Part shown: positions 46,001-55,760 of the stretch, piece after piece
Position numbering within the stretch: position 1 is the stretch's first letter
Layout: the number at the start of each line of letters is the position of its first letter
Source of the DNA: Sweltsa coloradensis
Taxonomy: Eukaryota > Arthropoda > Insecta > Plecoptera > Chloroperlidae
NCBI GenBank assembly: GCA_024449915.1
Contig: JAMZAV010000151.1
Span: 1,302,001 to 1,366,000 of the forward strand
Reading direction: 5' to 3'
Length of the DNA: 64,000 nt
Program-made: the position numbers and the translations under genes
Notes under the pieces: model-generated
Seen by the model: only the letters and a program-made list of their open reading frames with translations
Told to the model about the DNA's origin: nothing
Databases searched by the model: none

Positions 46001-47800
46001 AATTTTACGATTTTTTCGATTTTTTTTGGAAATTCTTCGCTCTTAAACACCTACATGCATAATCCGATCGTAATGAAATTTGTATGGGACCTTTCTTATA
46101 TGAAACTCTAAACATGTGTCAAATTTAAGCACAATCCAAGATTATTTCTCATAAAAATTGCAATTTTTCGATGTTTTTTATTAATTTTAGACGTTCTTCA
46201 CTTTCTACCACCAACATCGTTAATCCGATCGTAATTAAATTTTAATAGAACCTTCATTTTATTAATCAATAGATTCATGCCGAAATTGAGGTTATTGGAA
46301 GATTTATTTCTGATAAAAAATCACAATTTTACGATTTTTTTAAAAAATTCGTTTAATTAACATAAGACAAGGCGGCTCAATGCACCAATTACGCTCATCC
46401 AACAACGACTTTCGGCGTTTTCCTAGTTATAAAACATATCTACAAAGATACAAGACATAAAACTTGATAATGTATTCTACGCGTTGCCGTGTGAGATTCC
46501 CCACCGCTGAATTCAACCACCATCGAGCGAGGAAGATTGGAAAACATTTTTATTTTCCCGAAGAAACTCTTAAATCGTCCCTAGAAAATTTTCAATAATG
46601 TCAACCGTATAAATCTTTTATAAAAAAATAATTTAAAACGCGGAGAACTCAATAGCACAAGGAAAAACTCGAAGGTACGAGACGTCGCAAACTAAATTGA
46701 AAGCTACGCGAAGATGATAAATAATCACGTTATGTACGTGCTTAATTATTAGGGCGCGAAGCTCCCCTGTCTGTGCGTGTGTCACGTCTCACGATAAAAA
46801 CAGAACATGACCTCCGATATCATGACATGCCCTTCAACAAGGGTGATCGCCAGTGGGCCAAGCTAGAATTTGTTAGTAAGGAAACTTTCCCGTACCCGGC
46901 ACCTCCACCAACAATATTAATACACGCGGGGTTTCTTTGTGTGTTCCTCTTCGACAATATGTTGGTAGGGTGGCTTCGTTCATCCGTTCCCGTGCTTGTC
47001 ATGAAAGTAAGTAAACGATCACTAGGTGGTAACTTCAATTCCAAATGTTTGAACTAATGTAAAACAAGTATTAGTTGGGTGTATAGTGAATATTGGTTGA
47101 ACGAGTGTGTAGAAACTAAAACAAATAGAGTTATCTTTTTTGTTTACTTGATGATTTATTTATTATGACATTAACTTGATGAGAAAACCGTCAGCAAAGT
47201 AAAAAAGCAAAGCAAAGTTTTACACACATCCTCAATAATAGATTCAGTTCATTTATCGTAGATGTCTTAAAAGTTAAAATTAATATTTTGATTCCTCGTT
47301 TGAAGAGTGTGTCGAACTTTTTAGAGTTAAACTCCTATTTATGCTCAACTTGAAATCAATATTATAGTTTTATAATAATTATAGTTGCAGCAAAAAGATT
47401 TGGATAACTCAAAAGCCGAAAGTCTTACGTAGCCTAAACGTAATATAAAAAGTAAAAAAAGTTTGAATACAAAGTTGATTTAGTTTTCAAAACCGAATGA
47501 TAGATTGTACTTTAGGATAAGTTTACGATCGTTTTTACGTTGTTTATTGAAGAAGAACTAAAATGATTTTTCACTGTAAAACAACTTTCACAATAAAATA
47601 ACAAATCTTGTGTATAATGTTTGTTCCAGGCCATGACGATCCCCGATGGTTTCACACGCGGTATGTACGGCTGGGTTCGCCAGGACTTCCACATGAACGA
47701 GACGCAGGTGCAGGAACTTCTCCTCAGACAGGTCTACTGTTGGCCGGACGGTACCTGTGTGGACATGGACGACATCGGCAACACGTGCTGTCCATTCTAG
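39899..47800 (+). CDS. Small secreted four-cysteine-tail protein, 3 exons
   Basis: The exons 39899-40018, 45117-45280 and 47630-47800 join in frame from the ATG at 39907 to TAG at 47798, giving 148 residues. Residues 1-27 look like a signal peptide (hydrophobic MLFMIVAAAAM core). The middle is polar with NGS and NET glycosylation sequons. The C terminus ends CWPDGTCVDMDDIGNTCC-PF, spacing C-x5-C-x11-CC. No dibasic propeptide site dominates. The family is not recognised: granulin, relaxin and WAP patterns do not fit. The gene is probably real, since three exons join with consistent phases and consensus sites. The function is unknown; an extracellular or peptide role is inference. Confidence 0.75.
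40246..40447 (-). mobile_element. tRNA-derived SINE
   Basis: On the minus strand it starts near AAAACCGATAGAACTC and reads box A TAGCTCAAGCTAACG and box B GGTTCGCTCCCC. It then has CCGGCAATCCTCGCTTAAAG and a body similar to the neighbouring SINE (TTGCATGCACCTCTTC end). It is diverged. It lies in the first long intron of the secreted-protein gene. Confidence 0.65.
40462..40727 (-). mobile_element. tRNA-derived SINE with 10-bp target duplication
   Basis: Flanked by CATAGATGAA at 40452-40461 and 40728-40737. On the minus strand it has ACCGACAGTGTTGGCTCAAG (box A), GGTTCAAATCCCG (box B), GAGACCGGCAATCCTGACTG and an (ATT)n 3' tail at 40462-40475. Anticodon and acceptor stems are degenerate. It has the same family body as 56982-57194 and 51108-51331. 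Retroposition by a LINE is inferred. Confidence 0.85.
41459..41510. repeat. Poly-G tract with CCCCGGGGG palindrome
   Basis: A long G run followed by GGCCCGGGGGAG and TACCCCGGGGGGGTA; a likely unstable low-complexity stretch in the intron. Confidence 0.8.
41840..42607. mobile_element. PIF/Harbinger-like MITE with TAA target duplication
   Basis: The TIRs AGGGCCCCTTACACGGGGAA and the inverse TTCCTCGTGTAAAGGGCCCT are flanked by TAA on both sides (41837-41839, 42608-42610). The subterminal motif CACTTTTTACTTTTC and its complement recur at 41865-41895, 42417-42484 and 42560-42590. No transposase is seen. A 3-bp TWA target points to PIF/Harbinger. Confidence 0.78.
42661..43014. mobile_element. Short PIF/Harbinger-like MITE
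   Basis: GGAGCTATCCGAATAGTG and, inverted, GGACCTAACCGAATAGTG are the ends, with TTA left and CTA right as a decayed 3-bp target. The left half has TCATTCCCTGGTCTCATTCT and the right half repeated AAGACCAAG/AACAAGA. It lies 50 bp from the previous MITE. Confidence 0.65.
43742..44302. repeat. Long foldback palindrome, about 560 bp
   Basis: The arms begin CTTACCGAT (43743) and end ATCGGTAAG (44300). CATTTTGGCCATTATATGCA pairs with TGCATATAATGGCCAAAATG, and AACGTTTGATGTACGATTTT pairs with AAAATCGTACATCAAACGTT. The loop near 44025-44050 is only about 30 bp. A foldback transposon or arm-to-arm inverted duplicate, within intron 1-2 of the secreted-protein gene. Confidence 0.88.
44936..45015 (-). 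repeat. tRNA-derived sequence
   Basis: On the minus strand GGTAGCTTAGTTAG (box A) and GAGTTCGAATCC (box B) are correctly spaced. A D stem GCTT/AAGC forms, and a 7-bp acceptor GTTCCGG/TCGGGGC pairs with several wobbles. The T stem pairs poorly and there is no clear anticodon stem, so it is a SINE head or a decayed tRNA gene. It is about 100 bp upstream of exon 2. Confidence 0.5.
45117..45280 (+). CDS. Secreted-protein middle exon
   Basis: The acceptor is CCTTCCAG and the donor GTAGGA. It encodes EKTYFATYSLVQALYQEEAV, an NGS glycosylation sequon, then QQIHVPKDVHIPEHLWKKFQ. The incoming phase completes a Glu codon with exon 1, and it leaves in phase 0. Higher GC than its surroundings. Confidence 0.75.
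45767..46426 (+). mobile_element. Helentron-like family A element
   Basis: The 5' GATGAGCGTAGCGAGCG is followed by TTTTACTACACTGGA, a T/C tract, the GATTCCGGCTAAACCGC block and internal repeats. TTACGCTCATCCAACAACG is followed by an AACG...CGTT hairpin and CCTAG/T. This copy's 3' end (CAACGACTTTCGGCGTTTTC) is intermediate between families A and B. It lies in the intron before the terminal exon. Confidence 0.62.
47630..47800 (+). CDS. Secreted-protein terminal exon, copy 1
   Basis: The acceptor TTGTTCCAG is followed by phase-0 coding of AMTIPDGFTRGMYGWVRQDF, an NET sequon, LLLRQVYC and the CWPDGTCVDMDDIGNTCC tail, then PF and TAG. The coding sequence is unchanged in the duplicate at 57771. 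An AATAAA lies at 48332-48337, about 530 bp past the stop. Confidence 0.78.
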   Translation, partial: AMTIPDGFTRGMYGWVRQDFHMNETQVQELLLRQVYCWPDGTCVDMDDIGNTCCPF

Positions 47801-48331
47801 AGCCAGCGATAGCAAAAACCACTCAAGTCAAAATAGTAAACAGAAACGTATGATCATTCATTTGATACGTTAAAATTTGTTACTTGTTATCTTGATATGC
47901 CTCAGTGTAGTGTCTCTATGCAAACATACAATATACTTGTGAAACAATTATTTAGCTAAGAATGGAGGTTTTAGTGGTATGAAAGTGGGAATTTGCAAAC
48001 CGTTATTTACTTAGAATGAAGTTGGTACATTGGCCGTAATCGATTGATTAAGCAACTTTGTTATTTCCAGTATGTGAACGAGTCAGGGGAGTAAAGGAGA
48101 AGGCTACATTAGAAAAACTTAAAAAAGGTTGACATATCATACAACTCTGTAATACTAAAAAAATTGTTATAACTCGTTGTATCTTGAGGGGGTGCCACAA
48201 TAGCGCATCAATAATTATATATATTTCATTCTACTGAGAAAACAAATTTTTCTCATATTCTTTCTTGTTTAGAATCAATGCTGAAGTGTAAAGTATTGAC
48301 TTGACTGTATTGTAACAACCGTAATGATAAA

Positions 48332-48337
48332 AATAAA
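48332..48337 (+). terminator. Candidate polyadenylation signal
   Basis: AATAAA within TAAAAATAAAGCG, 3' of the terminal exon. It is conserved in the duplicate at 58485-58490. It is the nearest consensus hexamer in a plausible 3' UTR; no transcript evidence. Confidence 0.35.
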
Positions 48338-48969
48338 GCGAAACATAAGGATCTTTGAAAGCTATCATTTTTAATTTGCATTGTCTCAACCTCTTAAAGA
48401 AATGTTAAAATAAAGTAACTATACATCAATACAGTTAATACGGAATCTGGATGGCAAAAGGTTAACACATTTTCAGGAAAAGCTCATTTTAAAAACACTG
48501 CAGCTATAACACCCATTGGATAGATATTGCTCCTGTAGTCATAAAAATATGATATTCAAATGACAAAATAATGTTTTGGAATAATTTCTTTGGAAATCAC
48601 AGTTGTCGTACATTTTGGTTTTTATAGGATATGGTTTCGTTAAACCTGTTTACAGTCGCGTTCATGGATGAGCATGTTTGAGTATGTTTGAGTCCACTTT
48701 TCCTAGTGCGTTAGATTTACTTTTGTTTAATTTACTCATTGTATTTTAAAGTCGTAGAGTCTTATTTTCATTTGTATCAATAAAAAAATACACAGTATCA
48801 GTTTGTCAGTGGTGGTATGGTACATATATAATTTCAAAAGTAACACGATATACGCTTCCGTTTTTCACAACAATTTTTCCTTTTATTACACTGAAGATCG
48901 TTATATAGACCCCACTTTCTATCTCTCAATTTCGTTTGTGGCTGGTTCTGCATATCGAGCTTAGGAGTG

Positions 48970-48995
48970 AAGGGGGGTCGGGGGGGGGGGGGGTC
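48970..48995. repeat. Poly-G tract
   Basis: GGGGGTC followed by a G run; repeated at 59150-59172 in the duplicate. Confidence 0.85.
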
Positions 48996-51107
48996 CCGGA
49001 GAAATCACTCGAATACTTGGAATTCATCTTTGCGACCGAAGGAGGTGAAGTTTCCATTACCTGTGAAAGATTTTTCCGTTGATGGTCTATTGATTACTTC
49101 GCTGTGAAATCTGTCAGCGCATGACCATCCATCACTTTGACACTGAAGGCAGTGTTTAAAATGAACTGGTTTATTTCTCGATGTCGTTAATAACTGTCAT
49201 TCTAGGCACAGAATGACGTCACATCTATAGAGATTAGATACAGTTTGTGGGAAACAAACAACGCGCAGTGATAACACGGAACGGATATGTCAGTCACAGA
49301 GGAACATGCGAAGATTGGGAAATCAAGGGATTAAGAACCGACCGAAAACGTTATCTTTTCTACTCATTCATAAAAGCATGTGCATACACATTACGTTTTA
49401 CAACACAACGCCAATGTGAAAGGGTTGTAGATTAGATTGTAGAAAGTTATTCGAGCATTTATTTTATACTTTATAAATTTTAAAATCATTTTAATCTATT
49501 TTTCGCTGTTAAAACACTTATTTTCATGAGCTCTGTAATTTCCTAAATACATTATATCATTTGGCTAGTCAGATCAACAAATTTAATAATATACCCAGAG
49601 CAACTGCATCTCTGAATGCATTTCAATTAATCGTTTCAGCTTTGTCTTCTTATTCTATGTAATTTTAGCAATTTATCATAAAACAAACATCTCAATAAAA
49701 TATGTACAATAAAACGATTGAATAGTTATTCCGACATGTGAAATGCGTGAACCATTGACATATCAAGCAATGATGTCCATTTAATGAAACTTTAACTTCG
49801 AACGCAAATCTAGCAAGATTGCGTGCTATTGAAACGAGTACCGTCAATAATATTTCGTAAGCGTCACCGACATTGAAATACATTATTTCGTATTCGCATG
49901 ACACATACAGAGGAGTTGTCGACGATATCATCGTCTCACTTTCCTTGATTTTTTTGTGTGATAAAAAGAAAATATTTCCTCAATCAGTCGATACTCCCTC
50001 CGACAGATGGTGATTGATGTGCAAGCACAATGATAATGGTTTGATGCTCTTGTAAAGCGGTTTCCAGACTCGTTTAGTACTGTAGTTCCGTTATCATTGT
50101 AAAACCTCAGTTTCGGAACACTACATACAATCAGCAGTCTGTACCATAAACAATTACCCATGGCGTTTTCCATCGGCACGAACAATGACAATGTTGGCGA
50201 TATCGGCAAGCAGGGCAGCGATTCAGAAATAATTTACGTTAATTACATATTTTGTAACGTGCCCCATTAGGTTTAAAAATATAAATTAAAGAACTAATTT
50301 TCTTGTAATATTCAATGTTTCAAATCAATATTTAAATAATTATATATGTTATTATTGAAAAAACATTAAATTTAATTGTTGGATAATAACTTATTGGTTG
50401 AAATATCAAAGTTCCACAGAATTTTTATTTGCGATTATTAATGATGCTTTATAAAAAACGATCAATATCTCGCACTAATCACTAATTTGTTTTATATCTT
50501 AGAACTGCTTCATCTGTGCACTTTTCGTCTCGTGTTAGAAGCATCGTTTACCCAGTTTCTCAAAGTCTAATCGTTTCATCAATCTTAATCGCACTCGGGA
50601 CAAAGGTCTTCTAAGGAGCGAATCGACTCCTCACAGCTTCGAGGCAAATCAAGCGAAACTTTGAGTGTGGTTATATACTTCTCGCTAGCTTGCTTTGAAC
50701 ACAATAACTTTATTAGTTTATACCTTGATTGCCTGAAGCAGAATTGAAGCGATGCGGTGTATAAGGAAGAAATTGCACCGTTTGAGCCCTGAAAGGGGGA
50801 GAACTTGGCTTCTCTAGAGCTTGACTAACGGATTTGAAATGCTCAAAGGGTTTGAGAGTCACCTGGCCTAGACAAAAGCTGTACACAGTTATAATAAGAT
50901 GGCTGTGGTGAATTAAGTTTGAAAGTTTAGCCATTAGTGTAACATTTGAACTATACCAATTTACTGGAATTTGTTTTCACACACGTCTTAGAATGTATAT
51001 TTAACTTTTTTCCGGTTTTATGAAAGGCTTTCTGTAAATTATTTGAATGCTGCATACAGACATCAAGGTGGGATCAACGATGATTTTAAAAGTATTTGTT
51101 TTGTGAA

Positions 51108-51331
51108 AATCCTGCCTAGGGTGCAAATCAAGCCCCTATTCAAGTTTTTAAAGGAATATTCTTTATCCCTTGAACACATAGAAAAAAAAACTATAGTCGG
51201 GAATGCCGGTTTCAGCGGTGGTTGCCATAGTGATAACAAGTAACATGGCAGTTGAATTTACTTTCCATCCTCTTTAACTAGACATTGAAATACCGGACCT
51301 AAGACCCGCGAGCCAACACTGTCGGTTTACA
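51108..51331 (-). mobile_element. Degenerate tRNA-derived SINE
   Basis: The minus strand starts AACCGACAGTGTTGGCTCGC, as in the SINE at 40462-40727. It then has a decayed box B and GCCGGTTTCAGCGG/CGACTATAG-type remnants, and ends near GGGGCTTGATTTGCACC. The duplicate is at 61290-61513. Confidence 0.55.
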
Positions 51332-51483
51332 ATGACTTTGAACTAATTATTATGTTCGGGACTAGCACAAGTTAACTCGTCAAACTCTCACGGATCACAG
51401 ATGGCCAACTTGTTCCAATGTTAAAATGTTCATTGGAATTGAACTCCAGCCAAAACTAAAACCGCAAATCGTTCTAATAATTA

Positions 51484-51658
51484 CTAGGGAATCGCCAAAG
51501 TCGTTAAACGAGTGAGTGAGCCATGTGTATAGTACCGGGTATCATTCCCCATACTGAACTAGATCCAGCCTTGGGTATATGGGAGGAAATGGGATGTTCC
51601 CGGGTACTCAACACTTGGCTCACTCATGCGTTTAACAACGACTTTGGCGTTTCCCTAG
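51484..51658. repeat. Tail-to-tail foldback of family B 3' ends
   Basis: CTAGGGAATCGCCAAAGTCG at the left and CGACTTTGGCGTTTCCCTAG at the right are inverse. Each is followed inward by GTGAGTGAGCC and its inverse. The 95-base interior has CCGGGTATCATTCC toward the left and ATGTTCCCGGGTACTCAAC toward the right. It recurs with flipped interior at 52824-53001. Confidence 0.85.
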
Positions 51659-51818
51659 TTATTTAAATTGAACATTCAACATGCGAATCGTGTTCGAAAC
51701 GTATTAGCGTGAAACATTAACAAATTTCCAAAATAAAACAAAATCACTTTATTTTTATTTCCCATTTAACACCCCTCAAAATATAATGTGGGTGTAAAAA
51801 TATAAAAAAAGTTCTAAC

Positions 51819-51890
51819 AAACGGGCATCGAACCCCAACCCTCCGTGCGGTAGGTATAATGCTTACCACTGGGCCATGTCAGCCAGGGAA
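51819..51890 (-). repeat. tRNA-like segment in family B unit 1
   Basis: On the minus strand TGGCCCAGTGGTAAGC (box A) and GGTTGGGGTTCGATGCCCG (box B) are well spaced. The same segment recurs at 52478-52550, 53158-53228 and in the duplicate at 61999-62070, 62668-62738 and 63287-63357. It is part of the mobile unit, not a free tRNA gene. Confidence 0.6.
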
Positions 51891-52060
51891 AACTCATCCC
51901 GCTATCTGCTACTAAACAAATGCTATCAATATTTTTTTAATCCCATTTTTATTTATTGTAGGCTTAAATCGCAATCTGATTTTGTTAACAGTTCTCAAAA
52001 ACTCGTACCGGATGTCTGTTTAAAATTTCAGTGCAATCTGTTCAGCGGTTCGCTGATTTT

Positions 52061-52226
<166 letters not shown>

Positions 52227-52289
52227 ATCACAGAATGAGAGCCGTTTGAGTTGAATGGAGACACTCAGTCGCTCCGCTCCCTCGTTTAA

Positions 52290-52823
52290 CTAGAGAAACG
52301 CCAAAGTCATTGTTAAACGAGTGAGTAAGCGCAATGTGTAGTCGTGTTCGAAACGTATTAGCGTGAAACATTAACAAATTTCCAAGATAAAAACAAAATC
52401 ACCTAATTTTTATTTCCCATTTAACACCCCTCAAAAATAATATGTGGGTGTAAAAATATAAAAAAAGTTCTAACTAACGGCCATCGAACCCCAACCCTCC
52501 GTGCGGTAGGCTAAATGCTTAGCAGCCTTGCCATGCCATGCCATGCCAGGTAGATCTCGTCCCGCTAGCTGCTACTAAACAAATGCATCGATATTTAAAA
52601 AAATCAAATTTTTATTTATTGTAGGTTTAAATCGCAATGGATCTTGCTGATTTTGTTAACAGTTCTCAGTAAACTTGTACCGGATGTCTGTTTAAAATTT
52701 CAGCGCAATCTGTTCAGAGGTTCGGCTGATTATCGACGTACAGACAGACAGACAGACAGAATCACAGAATAAGGGCCGTTTGGGTTGAATGGAGACACTC
52801 AGTCGCTCCGCTCCCTCGTTTAA
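52290..52823 (-). mobile_element. Helentron-like family B, unit 2 (copy 1)
   Basis: Same order of blocks as unit 1, head-to-tail with it, and the CTAG of this unit directly touches the TTAAACGAG end of unit 1. It has only four CAGA repeats and no foldback. It carries the tRNA-like segment at 52478-52550. Confidence 0.6.
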
Positions 52824-53001
52824 CTAGGGAAACGCCAAAGTCGTTGTTAAACGAGTGAGTGAGTGAGCCAAGTGTTGAGTAACCGGGAACAGTCCCTTTC
52901 CTCCCCTATACCTAAGGATCTTGCTTAGTATGAGGAATGATACCGGGTACTAAACACATGGCTCACTCACTCGTTTAACAACGACTTTGGCGTTTCCCTA
53001 A
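52824..53001. repeat. Tail-to-tail foldback with flipped interior
   Basis: Inverted arms CTAGGGAAACGCCAAAGTCG / CGACTTTGGCGTTTCCCTA. The interior reads CCAAGTGTTGAGTAACCGGG then TACCGGGTACTAAACACATG. It is the reverse complement of the interior at 51484-51658. Confidence 0.85.
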
Positions 53002-53500
53002 TTATTTCAATTGAACATTTGAAATGCGAATCGTGCTCAAAACGTATTAGCGTGAAACATAACAAATTTCCAAGATAAAACAAAATCACCTAAGTTTTAT
53101 TTCCCATTTAACACCCCTCAAAAATAATATGTGGGTGTAAAAATATAAAAAAGTTCTAGCTAACGGGTATCGAACCCCAACCCTCCGTGCGATAGGCTAA
53201 ATGCTTACCAATAGGCCATGCAAGCCACGTAAATATCGTCCCGCTAGCTGCTGCTAAACAAATGCTATCGATATTTAAAAAAATCACATTTTTATTTATT
53301 GTAGGATTAAATCGCAATGGATATAGCTGATTTTGTTAGCAGTTCTCAGTAAACTCGTACCGGATGTCTGTTTAAAATCTCAGACCGATCTGTTCAGCGG
53401 TTCGGCTGATTTTCGACGTACAGACAGACAGACAGAATCACAGAATGAGAGCCGTTCGAGTTGAATGGAGACACTCGGTCGCTCCGCTCCCTCGTTTAAT
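52824..53500 (-). mobile_element. Helentron-like family B, unit 3 (copy 1)
   Basis: Third head-to-tail unit, with three CAGA repeats and the tRNA-like segment at 53158-53228. It carries the foldback 52824-53001, which is absent from the matching unit at 63013-63619 in the duplicate. Confidence 0.6.
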
Positions 53501-53555
53501 AATTAAACGAGCAATTTGACGAGGTACTAATTATTAGTACCTTGTCAAATTGAAG
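53491..53555. repeat. Paired short palindromes absent from the duplicate
   Basis: CTCGTTTAATAATTAAACGAG-type palindrome followed by a second one pairing CAATTTGAC-AGGTACTAAT with ATTAGTACC-GTCAAATTG. The duplicate (63610-63645) has a single copy of the second arm only. Confidence 0.8.
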
Positions 53556-53739
53556 ACAACTCAATTTGTATACAGGATGGATACTGTAGGACACTTCCTA
53601 TTTTGGTCATACAATTTACTCATATTTAATACATTTTCGGCCCTAAATATTTTGCGTAAGAAAACAAACAAATTTAACATCGCGCAGGCTCTTTCTTTCA
53701 GTGCATTATTTCATATTTGGAAGATGTTTGTATTTAGGT

Positions 53740-54630
53740 AGCCTTACATAGTGCCCGGCTTAACACGTAATTCTTAAATTCACTACAAATATTTATTTTA
53801 TTTTATTATTATTCAATGATCATAATCATTAGGAATATCACAACGAGCATAGCTCTAAAAACATAATTGTGTGTGATATCCGAAAATAGTAAATATTACA
53901 AAATAAATAAATAAATAAACATTAAAGGCCTAAATTATAACGTAACATTACTCACATAAAAACATATGATATTTAACCATTATAAAAACACATAATTTAA
54001 ATTGTAAAGAATAATACAAATTCTGCAAATCTCTTAAAAAATTAATATTATTTGAAGGTGACAATCAAATGCAAGAGTGAACTCCTACTTTATTGATTCC
54101 CGAAGAAGTTCCTTGAAATCCAGTGTCCACAAAACCAATATTCACGCAGAATCCTCAAGAAGCCTACGCTTCTATCCTACCAAATACTGATCTTTAGTTT
54201 TCCGCTGAAAATGAATTGGAAAGAAAGTATCTCCAACCCATTTTATCGGATTGAAGAATTTAAACAATAAGTTACGTCTTCGAGACTGTTTCTTATGGCT
54301 GAGTGCATTCAATATCAATCTGCGCTGTGAAATTTCAAGAGCTTTCAACTGAAGCGGCCAAACGCAGTGACGCTATGGCTGTGTTGCTTATTTGTAGGCG
54401 TATGCGCTGAAATATTCCAATACATCGAACGCTGGGAAAAGTGCTTCGTTCCAGAGAGAAGTCAACCCCTCATAACCACAAGCAAAATACTGTACATATT
54501 TCTAAAAAAATCTACTCACAAATATTACCAACCATTGCATTCAATATAATATTATGGAGGTAGTAATTTAATAACGTAGAGTTGGATTGTGTAATTTTTG
54601 GGGCGCGAATGCGGCCTTATAGGTTTGCAC
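53740..54630. other. Unique DNA with no recognised feature
   Basis: AT-rich stretch inside the duplicated unit, including (AAAT)n at 53900-53920. No exon, tRNA or transposon end could be supported. Confidence 0.4.
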
Positions 54631-54636
54631 CAAGTT

Positions 54637-54810
54637 TATAGATGTATGCATGCATGTATGTATGTATGTATGTATGTATGTATGTATGTATGTATGTATG
54701 TATGTATGTATGTATGTATGTATGTATGTATGTATGTATGTATGTATGTATGTATGTATGTATGTATGTATGTATGTATGTATGTATGTATGTATGTATG
54801 TATGTATGTA
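54637..54810. repeat. (TATG)n microsatellite
   Basis: Roughly 40 uninterrupted TGTA units beginning TGTATGCATGCATG. All three frames are open on both strands only because of the repeat. Confidence 0.98.
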
Positions 54811-55760
54811 CATTTGGAGCGCGTCAAGAACTTTGCATCTATTTGAGGTAGAAGATATTAACCAATGCCAACGAAACTTTACAGGCATGATAACAAAAGA
54901 ACACTGCATCACTCCTAAAAATTTCATACATTTTTGAGGGGCGTAAATGTTCCTAAATGCAAGTTTAGTCAGCCGTAAAATTTTGACATTTTACACATCG
55001 CGATAGTTTTTCATCAAAAGTCTGCTATCAGTTTTGCGTTATCACAACGAAACTTACATACCTGAAGCTTTAATTGTTTGTTCATAGAATACTACAAAAA
55101 TGCAAAAAACAAATTCATGACGTCATTAGTTGCGAACCCACGTGTGACAGAAATTAGTCAGATCCGTGTACATTTAGCGCAAGTCAAGATTTATGCATTT
55201 ATTCGAGGTAGAAGATATTAACCGATGTAAACGAAACTTCACAAGCATGATCCCAAAAGAAACCTGCATCACTCCTTAAAATTTCATACATTTGTGTGGG
55301 GCGTGAGTATTCATAAATGTAAGTTTAATTTACATATTTTTTTTCAGATCCGTGTACATTTGGCGCGCGTCAAGGCCTACGAATTTATTTGAGGTAGAAA
55401 ATATTAACCGATGAAATGAAACTTTACAGGCATGATTCCAAACAAAAACTGCATCACTACTTAAAATTTCATACTTTTGTGAGGGGCATAAGTGTTCTTA
55501 AATGCAAGTTTAATTTACTTATTTTTTTATATCCGTGTAGGTACATTAAGTGCACGTCAAGACCTACGCATTTATTTGAGGTAGAAGATATTAACCGATG
55601 CAAACGAAACTTTACAGGCATGAACCAAAAAAAAACCTGCATCACTCTTTAAAATTTCATACTTTTGTGAGGGTCGTAAGTGTTACTTAAATGCAAGTTT
55701 GATTTACGGAGTGCTTTGAGATTTTTGAGCGCGGAAAGACAAATGAATTTATTTGAAGTA
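54807..55760 (+). repeat. Tandem repeat, about 183-bp unit, four diverged copies
   Basis: Units near 54807, 55166, 55349 and 55531, plus a partial at about 55715. Each has GTGTACATT-GCGC-GTCAAG, TTTGAGGTAGAAGATATTAA, CGAAACTTTACAGGCATGA and TGCATCACTC-TTAAAATTTC. The first two are separated by unrelated sequence. It directly follows the (TATG)n tract. Confidence 0.85.

Noticed and set aside
46773..47057. 94-codon plus-strand frame upstream of the duplicated segment
   Set aside because: Low-complexity proline and hydrophobic stretches with no splice context, overlapped by an equally long minus-strand frame; no support as an exon.
47630..47800. Assigning the four-cysteine tail to granulin, WAP, relaxin or a knottin
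   Set aside because: The C-x5-C-x11-CC spacing and total of four cysteines fit none of these patterns. The family is left open.
49928..50209. 93-codon minus-strand frame inside the duplicated segment
   Set aside because: The duplicate at 60161-60391 has an indel that shifts the frame, so the frame is not preserved between near-identical copies.
50713..50934. 73-codon minus-strand frame kept in both duplicates
   Set aside because: The copies are too recent for preservation to mean selection; no signal peptide, domain or splice context.
53550..53741. 63-codon frame identical in both duplicates (also 63635-63826)
   Set aside because: Identity follows from the recent duplication. No family resemblance.
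54568..54937. Open frames made of MYVC or YIHT repeats
   Set aside because: Translation of the (TATG)n microsatellite.
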